Shown piece after piece: positions 10,185 through 16,543 of a DNA stretch of 31,521 bases (position 1 is its first letter; each line of letters begins with the position of its first letter). This stretch comes from JBGTIS01 sp041745535 (lineage in GTDB: Bacteria; Bacteroidota; Bacteroidia; Cytophagales; Cyclobacteriaceae). The notes beneath the pieces were generated by a model. That model was not told the DNA's origin. It saw nothing but the letters and a program-made list of their open reading frames with translations, and did no database searches. Made by a program: the position numbers and the translations under genes. The stretch lies in assembly GCA_041745535.1 (NCBI GenBank), contig JBGTIS010000014.1:1-31521 (forward strand), in the 5' to 3' direction.

Positions 10185-10325
10185 TTAGCGAAGCGCGTTT
10201 GTATTTTTATATTCGTAACATAAACTATCCACCGGATTTTTCTAAGCGGCTTTTACGGTTTGCCTGCCAACTGAAAGCAGGGCAATATCCAATAAGATCC
10301 AGATAAATGAATTATCCTGCCAATC
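10185..10325 (-). pseudogene. Decayed 3' end of a third FtsX-like permease
   Basis: On the minus strand this stretch reads DWQDNSFIWILLDIALLSVG, then RQTVKAA, a TAG stop, and KNPVDSLCYE followed by a short read-through to TAA. The two intact paralogues end LIALLSVSGQTIKAARQNPVDSLKYE-like, so the match covers the last membrane helix and the C-terminal tag. A stop codon replaces the Arg of the tag, the normal stop is lost, part of the helix region seems deleted, and nothing upstream remains in frame. It is the tail of a gene once at the head of a three-gene permease array. It has no coding capacity now. The 193 bp between it and the GGT start (10326-10518) hold only the promoter region. Confidence 0.8.
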
Positions 10326-10518
10326 CTTTCATCCTAAAAATCCCGAGGCTGATAACAAGTAACAAACTTCTCTACAAAGAACCTTAATATTTGCAGGGAA
10401 GTGCTGCTATTTTGCAGCAAAACACATTACATTGTATGGAGCATGGGCTGTTGCCCTGTATGTATTTCTATTATTCTTTTTATCTTTATTATTCAGAAAC
10501 ACCACAAAATCAACTGTT

Positions 10519-12390
10519 ATGAATAATTTGAATAAAAGGATTACCCCTACACTGGCTTGCCTGGCCCTTTGTTGCCTTACTTACATTTCGCTTCAGGCGC
10601 AAACTACACAGAAACCAGTGTTGCATGGCAGTCACTGGATGGCCATTACGGGAAAGCCACTGGGCGCTACGGCCGGAGCCACTATATTTCAGCAGGGCGG
10701 TAATGCGGTGGATGCCGCCTGTGCCATGATCGCGGCTACCTGCACTATGTGGGATGTGCTAAGCTGGGGTGGCGAAACCCAGACGCTGATCTATAATCCG
10801 CATACCAAAAAAGTAATCGGCTTCAACGCTTTGGGCGTGGCTCCTACGGGCGCTACCCCTGCGTTCTACAAAAGTAAAGACATGCCCTATCCACCGGAAT
10901 ATGGTCCTTTGGCTGCCGTAACGCCCGGTACGCCCGGCGGGATATTTACCATGCTGGCCGAATATGGTAAAATGAGCCTGAAAGACGTATTAACACCTGC
11001 CATGCAACTGTCCGAAGGTTATCCCATAGAGGCACAAACGGCTAATTCTATTGAGAATTACAAAGATGAAATTAAAAAATGGCCCTATTCTAAAAAAGTA
11101 TTTTTGCCGCATTTGGGCGAAGAGCGGGAAGCGCCGGAGGCAGGCGAAATTTTCAGGCAGCCCGAACTGCTGGAAACGCTGAAAAAACTGGTGGAAGCCG
11201 AACAGCAGGCATTAAAAAAAGGTAAAAGCCGGAAAGAAGCCATTTATGCCGCTTACGACCGTTTTTATAAAGGCGATATTGCTGAAGAAATTGTAAGAGG
11301 CTGTCGGGAACAAGGCGGACTTTTTACCATGGAAGATCTGGCTAATTGGAAAGTTTACGAAGAAGAACCCCTGAAGACTACTTACAAAGGCATTGATGTA
11401 TACAAACTTTCTCAGTGGACACAAGGACCGGCATTGCTGCAAACGCTCAATATTCTGGAAAATTTTGATGTGAAAAGTATGGGATATAACTCCTCCAATT
11501 ATATTCATACCGTGTATCAGGCCATGAACCTGGCTTTTGCTGACCGTGACTTTTACTATGGTGATCCGTACTTTGCCCCGGAAGAACCTATGGAAGGCTT
11601 ACTTTCTAAGGAATATGCGAAAGAAAGAGCCAAACTGATTAAACCTGATCATAACGACGAAAACGCCATGCCTGGCGATCCTTATACTATCCAGGGAGGA
11701 GAAAATCCTTTTCAGGATTTATTAAAAGGCTGGAGCCAGACGGCCGCGTTGCATCGTCCGGTTGAGCCTATTCAAGGGGTAGCTGATCCCTATCTGGAAT
11801 CATTTCTGGCAGGTACCACTTCCGTACAGGCCGCCGATGCGGAAGGTTGGGTAGTATCGGTAACGCCCAGTGGCGGTTGGGTACCGGGTTGTATTGCCGG
11901 CCGCACTGGCATAGGCATGAGCCAGCGGATGCAGAGTTTTGTGCTGGATGCCAGCGAGGGCCCTTACAATGTGCTGGAACCTGGCAAGCGCCCGCGGGTT
12001 ACGCTTACCCCCAGCCTGGCTATGAAAGAGGGTAAGCCCTTTTTATCGTTTGCGGTACAGGGCGGCGACTCGCAGGATCAGAACCTGCTACAGTGTTTTC
12101 TGAACGTAGTGGAATTTGGAATGAACGTGCAGGAAGCAGTTGAAGCGGCTAACTTCAACAGCTACCAGATGCGTTCTTCGTTTGGCAATCATGAAATTAA
12201 ACCGGGCGCCATTACCCTGCATGAAAGCACACCACTGTGGACGCGGCAGGAACTGAAGGAAAAAGGATATAAAATGGATTTTCAATCACGAACGTCCGGT
12301 CCTATTAATGCTATTTATTTCGATTGGGAACACGGCAGTTTCTGGGGTGGCTCCAGCAACCATGGCGAAGATTACGGCATTGGCTGGTAG
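10519..12390 (+). CDS. Exported gamma-glutamyltransferase-family protein
   Basis: This N-terminal-nucleophile hydrolase family cleaves gamma-glutamyl bonds, as in glutathione, after self-cleaving into two subunits. ATG 10519 gives 623 residues and a clear signal peptide (MNNLNKRITPTLACLALCC to LQAQ). A longer in-frame reading from TTG 10432 would bury that peptide. The large subunit shows GATAGATIFQQGGNAVDAAC and AAVTPGTPGGIFTML. The maturation site is AGTTSVQAADAEGWVVSVT, with Thr433 as the expected nucleophile. The usual His two residues on (T-T-H) is Ser, and the later Gly-rich loop reads VQGGDSQDQN rather than the classic GSxGG. It is therefore a divergent branch, and the substrate may not be glutathione. 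It stands alone and faces away from the permease array. Confidence 0.88.
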   Translation: MNNLNKRITPTLACLALCCLTYISLQAQTTQKPVLHGSHWMAITGKPLGATAGATIFQQGGNAVDAACAMIAATCTMWDVLSWGGETQTLIYNPHTKKVIGFNALGVAPTGATPAFYKSKDMPYPPEYGPLAAVTPGTPGGIFTMLAEYGKMSLKDVLTPAMQLSEGYPIEAQTANSIENYKDEIKKWPYSKKVFLPHLGEEREAPEAGEIFRQPELLETLKKLVEAEQQALKKGKSRKEAIYAAYDRFYKGDIAEEIVRGCREQGGLFTMEDLANWKVYEEEPLKTTYKGIDVYKLSQWTQGPALLQTLNILENFDVKSMGYNSSNYIHTVYQAMNLAFADRDFYYGDPYFAPEEPMEGLLSKEYAKERAKLIKPDHNDENAMPGDPYTIQGGENPFQDLLKGWSQTAALHRPVEPIQGVADPYLESFLAGTTSVQAADAEGWVVSVTPSGGWVPGCIAGRTGIGMSQRMQSFVLDASEGPYNVLEPGKRPRVTLTPSLAMKEGKPFLSFAVQGGDSQDQNLLQCFLNVVEFGMNVQEAVEAANFNSYQMRSSFGNHEIKPGAITLHESTPLWTRQELKEKGYKMDFQSRTSGPINAIYFDWEHGSFWGGSSNHGEDYGIGW

Positions 12391-12435
12391 TTTTTAGGCA
12401 GTTTTATAATAATTATTCAAGCTGATTGTCGCAAA

Positions 12436-13398
12436 ATGAAGAAAAAACATAAACTCAATCCAGTAAGTGGAATTGATTTAATAAATTATGTTAAACTTAT
12501 TTTGAACCAAGATAATATCAATCGTAACATAAATAATCCATATTTTAAAAATGAATTTTATAGGCATCTTTCACATTTTGTTATATCAAAAAATTTTAAT
12601 GCTGAATGGTTAATTAAATACTTTTATTCTGGATTAGATATCCAATCTTTTAATTTAGTAAATTCATCATTTCCTCACCTTTTGCAAGAACCTTTTAAAT
12701 ATATATCTACTGTTCAAAAGTTACGCATTTTTGCAGAATGCTTGTTCAATTTTCAAATTGTTGAAAACTTTGAGCACCAAATTAAAACAATTCATGATCG
12801 TACCGATAGTTATTCTTCAAGCGGTTTCCAAGGTGCTATGGCTGAATTGCAAGCCGCAAGATATTTGTATTTAGCCGATATACCTTTTTCTTTTATAAAA
12901 GAATCAGGAAAAGAAGGCTTTGATTATGAATTTCAGTCTGAACTTCCTAACGGTTCTTCTTTAGCTTGTGAGGTAAAATGTAAAATTGAGGAAACAAAAT
13001 TTGGGTTTAAAACTTTCATTGATTCCTACAACAAAGCAATAAAACAAACCCAATATAGTCCAGAAAGATTAATTTTCATTAAAGTTCCACAAGAATGGTC
13101 AAAATCTGAAGAATTTTACGAATTAGCTTTACATCCATTTAGGGATACCACGGTAAATAACATGGACTTTGTATTGTTCTACGAAGTAAAGGAAAAAATA
13201 AATGGAGTTGAAAAATGGATGTTACGTATGTTGCCTCTAATTTTATTTCGAAATGGTGATATTAGAAATAAAATATTCAATCATTTTTTATATGAGAAAA
13301 ACATTGAAAAAAATCCTAGATACACTTCATTTGATGAAATATTTAATAAATTTTTTCTGATTAAATATGGAATAATTTTAATGCAAGATGAAAATTGA
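12436..13398 (+). CDS. AT-rich orphan protein with PD-(D/E)XK nuclease signature
   Basis: The 320-residue cytosolic protein has no signal peptide or membrane segment. The first 120 residues are alpha-helical in character and unrecognised. The middle carries a restriction-endonuclease-like pattern: Glu137 in the helix GAMAELQAARYLYL, then GFDYEF with Asp163, then ACEVKCK with Glu179 and Lys181. That spacing is what the PD-(D/E)XK fold requires (E, D, ExK). Such domains occur in restriction, repair and defence nucleases. The gene is strikingly richer in A and T than its neighbours, starts 45 bp after the GGT gene, and is followed by an AT-rich spacer, which suggests horizontal acquisition. No methylase, helicase or toxin partner is next to it. 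Family is inferred from motif spacing only. Confidence 0.7.
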   Translation: MKKKHKLNPVSGIDLINYVKLILNQDNINRNINNPYFKNEFYRHLSHFVISKNFNAEWLIKYFYSGLDIQSFNLVNSSFPHLLQEPFKYISTVQKLRIFAECLFNFQIVENFEHQIKTIHDRTDSYSSSGFQGAMAELQAARYLYLADIPFSFIKESGKEGFDYEFQSELPNGSSLACEVKCKIEETKFGFKTFIDSYNKAIKQTQYSPERLIFIKVPQEWSKSEEFYELALHPFRDTTVNNMDFVLFYEVKEKINGVEKWMLRMLPLILFRNGDIRNKIFNHFLYEKNIEKNPRYTSFDEIFNKFFLIKYGIILMQDEN

Positions 13399-13535
13399 CC
13401 TTACGAAAAAGACAAAACACTAATTATTAAAATCCTTAATTATTTAGTTTACCCTATATTATATTTCTTTGAGTAATATTTATCTGCCAAGGCAAATTTT
13501 AAAGCTAAATCTAGATAGATTAAATTTATATGAAA

Positions 13536-13574
13536 ACAGAAATTTTGTTTTAAAGGGTTAAATAAAATTTCTGT
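13536..13574. terminator. Inverted repeat between convergent genes, likely two-way terminator
   Basis: ACAGAAATTTT (13536-13546) and AAAATTTCTGT (13564-13574) form a perfect 11-bp stem around a 17-nt loop. The site lies between the plus-strand nuclease-like gene (ends 13398) and the minus-strand cytochrome gene (ends 13599). A/T tracts flank and form part of the arms, so it could stop transcription from either side. The rest of 13399-13598 is AT-rich and holds no open frame I can support. Confidence 0.55.
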
Positions 13575-13598
13575 AATCATTTGTAGTAATAAATAATG

Positions 13599-14207
13599 CT
13601 AGCTGGGAGGCATAGCATTAGGCACCAAATTTTTTATTGGAGTAATCGATTGCAGATAAGCAAACATGGCTTCCAGGTCTGCATCTTCAAGATTGGCAAA
13701 ATTTTGCCAGGGCATAGGCGGTAATAAAGGCCGTGTATTATCCATGCCTTTGTACTTTCCTTCTCTAATCGCTTTTTTGAAGTTCTCCAGTTTCCAGTTG
13801 CCGAGACCTGTCGCGTCGGGAGTTAAATTAGCGGCAAAGGAAACGCCCCAGGGACCCGCCGCGGCTGTAAGCTGTCCGTTAAAAACCACCCATTGACCAG
13901 TTTTTGTAATGTTTTTATCGAAGTTACCTAATGGTTGAGAAGCATCATATCCTGAAAGGAAACGATCCATATCCGGTACCGGTCCCTGGTCAGTCATTTT
14001 TTTTGGAGTATGGCAATCACCACAGCCAATCACAGCCACAAGATATTTGCCTCGTTTTACCATTTCATCTTTAGAAGGTTCTGCAGATGTATTAACTGGA
14101 ATGGCAGGGGTGTTTTCTTCAGTGAGCGGTTTATTTTGGTTGGGCTTATCGCATGAACAAACTGCTATCAGCAGAACCGGAATAATTAAAAAAAAAGGTT
14201 TTTTCAT
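13599..14207 (-). CDS. Lipoprotein c-type cytochrome, mono-haem
   Basis: The 202-residue electron carrier begins MKKPFFLIIPVLLIAVCSCDKP, a lipoprotein signal with Cys17 or Cys19 as the anchor. A low-complexity linker follows, then one cytochrome c domain with haem site CGDCH (Cys62, Cys65, His66). A likely axial Met lies in PPMPWQNF near the C-terminus, and the domain closes with the usual helix LEDADLEAMFAYLQSI. I start it at ATG 14207, because the in-frame codons upstream to 14255 would put a polar tail before the signal. It resembles the cytochrome subunits that serve periplasmic dehydrogenases. It lies 105 bp after the AraC-type gene on the same strand. I see no promoter box of its own, so read-through from that gene is possible. 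Its redox partner is unknown. Confidence 0.88.
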   Translation of the reverse strand: MKKPFFLIIPVLLIAVCSCDKPNQNKPLTEENTPAIPVNTSAEPSKDEMVKRGKYLVAVIGCGDCHTPKKMTDQGPVPDMDRFLSGYDASQPLGNFDKNITKTGQWVVFNGQLTAAAGPWGVSFAANLTPDATGLGNWKLENFKKAIREGKYKGMDNTRPLLPPMPWQNFANLEDADLEAMFAYLQSITPIKNLVPNAMPPS

Positions 14208-14312
14208 AGTTTTACTGTTTTGTTGGTATTGATTAAAATCAGGCACAGGCAACACAGTCAGGAAATGGTATGCCCGATACTGATTAAGAAAAACTGGAAA
14301 TGAATTTAAAAT

Positions 14313-15143
14313 TTAAGCTGGCTGACGGGACAATTGGTAATAATGCTGCCCTTTTTGTAATATGGAAGTAGGCACATCGCCTGTAAATTCTTTGAAATCG
14401 CGGATAAAATGAGCCTGGTCAGCATAACCGAAATGATGGGTTACATCTATCCAACGGGGCGTGGTTTCTTCCTGTTGCACATACTGATAAGCATTCCGGA
14501 AGCGAATAATCCGCAGATAAGTTTTCGGGCTGGTGCCAAAATAATCTTTAAAACTTCGTTCTAACTGCCGTTTGCTGATGTACACATTTTCACTTAGCGA
14601 TTCAATGGTAATACTGCCTTTTGACTGCCGGATTAATTGAGATGCTTCCAACGCATAATTTCTTTCTGCTTTCATATGCCGTAACTGATTCCGCAGAAAC
14701 GTTTCGGCTATATGAATAAGGGTTTCGACATCGGATTGTTCGAATATCTGGTCGGCCAGGCGATTAATTTCTCTTCCAAAAAAAACGTCCAGATCTGTAA
14801 AAGTGTTGAACAGCGAAGCGGCTGGTATTTTAAATAATTGGAGGAAACTTTCCGGCTTTAAGCGAATGCCAAATTTTAGTACATTACCGGTTGCCTTCCA
14901 CAGTACCGTATCTTTATAAATTCCTACCACATAGGCATTGGGCAGTAGCTCCCATTGGTTATCCGTACGGACATGACAATAATTTCCTTTAGCGAGAAAA
15001 ATTATCTCTGCTGTTCCCAACGGCAAACAGGATTGCAAAGCAGATTCTTCCGGGGAGTCAGCTTCAAAAGATTTATACCAAAAACAATCAACAAAAGGCT
15101 GTAAAACAGCGGAAGGTGGATACTCCTGATATCTGACATTCAT
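14313..15143 (-). CDS. AraC-family transcriptional regulator with DUF6597-type N-domain
   Basis: The 276-residue DNA-binding protein has an N-terminal sensor-like region (about 1-130; YQEYPPSAVLQPFVDCFWYK, LPLGTAEIIFLAKG) of the type now called DUF6597, and a C-terminal double helix-turn-helix of the AraC type (about 170-265). The first HTH is ITIESLSENVYISKRQLERS with FKDYFGTSPKTYLRIIRF following. The second is DVTHHFGYADQAHFIRDFKE. AraC-type proteins usually bind two direct half-sites about 21 bp apart. Exactly such a repeat stands before the Rid-hemerythrin operon, and one copy stands before this gene (15276-15291). The natural inference is that this protein controls both promoters. The ligand is unknown. 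Confidence 0.9.
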   Translation of the reverse strand: MNVRYQEYPPSAVLQPFVDCFWYKSFEADSPEESALQSCLPLGTAEIIFLAKGNYCHVRTDNQWELLPNAYVVGIYKDTVLWKATGNVLKFGIRLKPESFLQLFKIPAASLFNTFTDLDVFFGREINRLADQIFEQSDVETLIHIAETFLRNQLRHMKAERNYALEASQLIRQSKGSITIESLSENVYISKRQLERSFKDYFGTSPKTYLRIIRFRNAYQYVQQEETTPRWIDVTHHFGYADQAHFIRDFKEFTGDVPTSILQKGQHYYQLSRQPA

Positions 15144-15190
15144 CGCATTATGCGCTAATTAAGGTTACTAATATACATTTTAAAATAATA

Positions 15191-15198
15191 CAAAATTA
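15191..15198 (-). promoter_or_regulatory. Alternative -7 box upstream of the AraC-type gene
   Basis: On the minus strand TAATTTTG matches the Bacteroidota -7 consensus TAnnTTTG exactly and sits 48 bp before the start codon at 15143. It competes with the better-placed box at 15247-15254, which has the repeated site upstream. Either or both could be used. Confidence 0.35.
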
Positions 15199-15229
15199 TG
15201 TATATGAAAGAAATATATTTTTACCTTTT

Positions 15230-15243
15230 GGGTAATTTTACCC
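15230..15243. promoter_or_regulatory. 14-bp palindrome at the presumed start site of the AraC-type gene
   Basis: GGGTAATTTTACCC is a perfect inverted repeat with 6-bp arms and a 2-bp centre. It begins 3 bp downstream of the -7 box at 15247-15254 and so would cover the transcription start. It may be an operator for a dimeric repressor. Its short centre argues against an RNA hairpin. Confidence 0.4.
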
Positions 15244-15246
15244 GAA

Positions 15247-15291
15247 CAAAAATAAGTCAACATTTTATGATATGATTGAATAAATGCGACA
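15247..15291 (-). promoter_or_regulatory. Promoter of the AraC-type gene with one copy of the 16-bp repeated site
   Basis: Read on the minus strand, the 16-bp site TGTCGCATTTATTCAA (15276-15291) is followed after exactly 21 bp by TATTTTTG (15247-15254), a full match to TAnnTTTG. The same site and the same 21-bp spacing occur at the Rid-hemerythrin promoter. The 5' leader would be about 95 nt. The identity of site, orientation and spacing at two promoters makes a regulator-binding site very likely. Which protein binds is inference. Confidence 0.65.
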
Positions 15292-15304
15292 TTTTTTATG
15301 CTGG

Positions 15305-15985
15305 TTATCGCTTTTTACCGGTAAGTATGGCTTTCTGTACCACACTTTTACGCTGAGCAGGTATTTCTTCGTTGGCCAGCCGCAGAAAATGCTGGAACAA
15401 GGCATCAGAAGTATTTAGTTTGATGCCCGTTAGCCATTCAATAATTTCCTGATTATTGATAGCGCGCATCATCCAGCGGCTTTCCACGGTGAGGACTTCA
15501 GGTATAACAGATTGAATGATGTCGCGTTCCATTTGCATGATCTCAGCGTCGGAATAATGCTGCCAAAGCACTAAAAGCAGGGTGCTTTCTTCTTTATTCA
15601 TATGATACAGATTGAAAGCGATAAACTCATGAAAGACCATCAGCATCCTTTTTCCAATCAAATCTCTTTGATCAGACTGCCTAATTGTTTGCCAGTTAGC
15701 TATCAGATTGGCTAGCTCTTCACTTAACTTATGATCGATATGATGTTCATTTTCCAACTCATCTGCCAATTGTGCGTGGTACTTTCTGATATGCGGTAAA
15801 ATAAACCGGTCTTCATGATTGGCGTGTTCATCAAAAAAAGCAAGTATTTCTTGCAGTTGCTGAATAACAGCTTCGGCTTCCTGTTCTGTAAAATCTGTTT
15901 GCTGCATGCGGATAGCCGTTTCATACAGCATAGCCCTTAATCCCTTATGAATAATATTAAAAATATTATATCGCTTGTTTTGCAC
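15305..15985 (-). CDS. Hemerythrin/HHE-domain protein
   Basis: The 226-residue soluble protein has a four-helix HHE domain (about 1-140) with the expected di-iron ligands: His13, His54 and Glu58 (HANHE), one or more of His81, His82 and His85 (NEHHIDH), and His128 with Glu132 (HMNKE). Proteins of this fold bind oxygen or nitric oxide, or take part in iron-sulphur repair after nitrosative stress. A C-terminal part of about 85 residues (from VIPEVLTVESRW) is helical and of unknown role. The gene follows the Rid gene by 12 bp, so they form an operon under the double site at 16461-16497. There is no signal peptide, so it acts in the cytosol. The exact sensor or repair function is inference. Confidence 0.85.
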   Translation of the reverse strand: MQNKRYNIFNIIHKGLRAMLYETAIRMQQTDFTEQEAEAVIQQLQEILAFFDEHANHEDRFILPHIRKYHAQLADELENEHHIDHKLSEELANLIANWQTIRQSDQRDLIGKRMLMVFHEFIAFNLYHMNKEESTLLLVLWQHYSDAEIMQMERDIIQSVIPEVLTVESRWMMRAINNQEIIEWLTGIKLNTSDALFQHFLRLANEEIPAQRKSVVQKAILTGKKR

Positions 15986-15997
15986 AGTAATATTGAG

Positions 15998-16396
15998 TTA
16001 TAATTTGGATAAAGTAGCTTCTATTTTTACCTTAAGTTCGGGTATAGATAACTGTTCTACCTCGGTTAAAGTACCCACCGGTACGCAACGATGGTCTGGT
16101 AACTGCTCCATAAGGTTACGGTAAGCAGAAAAGAAATCATCAAAAGAAGTAATGTAAAAATTTAATTGCTCAACATCCTCGAAGGTGTACCCCGATTGGC
16201 TCAGTACTGCTGCCAGGTTATGAAAGCAGGAACAAAGTTGTCCGTCCATATCGTCGCACAAAGGTTTGGTATGCCCGTCCAGCGCGGGAAGTCCGACAAT
16301 ATAATCATCGAAATAAGCTACATCGGCAGTAGCAAACACAGAACTGTACCGAAGGTAATCCTGTCCGCTTCGTGGATTGATCACTAACTTTTGCAT
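15998..16396 (-). CDS. Rid-family (RidA/YjgF/UK114-like) protein
   Basis: The 132-residue protein belongs to a family whose best-known members hydrolyse reactive enamine/imine intermediates from amino-acid enzymes. From ATG 16396 it reads MQKLVINPRSGQ, has the central helix LAAVLSQSGYTFEDVEQLNF, and ends HRCVPVGTL with LSIPELKVKIEA. Arg103 is placed where the catalytic Arg of RidA stands. The frame stays open upstream to 16528, but those codons run through the promoter and the two repeated sites (they would encode SHLFN twice), so I reject the longer start. It is the first gene of an operon with the hemerythrin protein. It is divergent from RidA, so activity on enamines is not certain. Confidence 0.85.
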   Translation of the reverse strand: MQKLVINPRSGQDYLRYSSVFATADVAYFDDYIVGLPALDGHTKPLCDDMDGQLCSCFHNLAAVLSQSGYTFEDVEQLNFYITSFDDFFSAYRNLMEQLPDHRCVPVGTLTEVEQLSIPELKVKIEATLSKL

Positions 16397-16431
16397 CCTT
16401 TGAATTTTTGAATCGTTCGTAATTAATAATA

Positions 16432-16497
16432 CAAAAGTAGGGCAGCGGGCAAACCCGGTATTGAACAAATGCGACATCCTGTTGAATAAATGCGACA
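16432..16497 (-). promoter_or_regulatory. Rid-hemerythrin promoter with two direct copies of the 16-bp site
   Basis: TTGAACAAATGCGACA (16461-16476) and TTGAATAAATGCGACA (16482-16497) are direct repeats with a period of exactly 21 bp and one difference. On the minus strand, 21 bp after the proximal copy, lies TACTTTTG (16432-16439), a full match to the -7 consensus TAnnTTTG. The start codon is 35 bp further on. Two direct half-sites about two helix turns apart, next to the promoter, is the standard layout for AraC-family activators. The AraC-type protein encoded at 14313-15143 is the obvious candidate. Confidence 0.75.
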
Positions 16498-16543
16498 ATA
16501 TTTTACTTTTACTTTTATTGTCAAGCATATCTCAGGTCTGCAT

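Noticed and set aside
10432..10518. 29 extra in-frame codons before the GGT signal peptide, from TTG
   Set aside because: They would put a hydrophobic segment ahead of a perfect signal peptide starting at ATG 10519.
12427..12442. TGTCGCA just before the nuclease-like gene, resembling one end of the 16-bp site
   Set aside because: Only the 7-bp half matches; the rest (AAATGAAGAA) does not, and no TAnnTTTG box is at the 21-bp distance.
15297..15312. A possible second half-site 21 bp upstream of the single site at the AraC-type promoter
   Set aside because: Only about four of sixteen positions match, and it lies within the hemerythrin coding end.
16397..16528. 44 extra in-frame codons upstream of the Rid start
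   Set aside because: They cover the -7 box and both 16-bp sites and encode a 7-residue repeat caused by the 21-bp DNA period; the family N-terminus fits ATG 16396.
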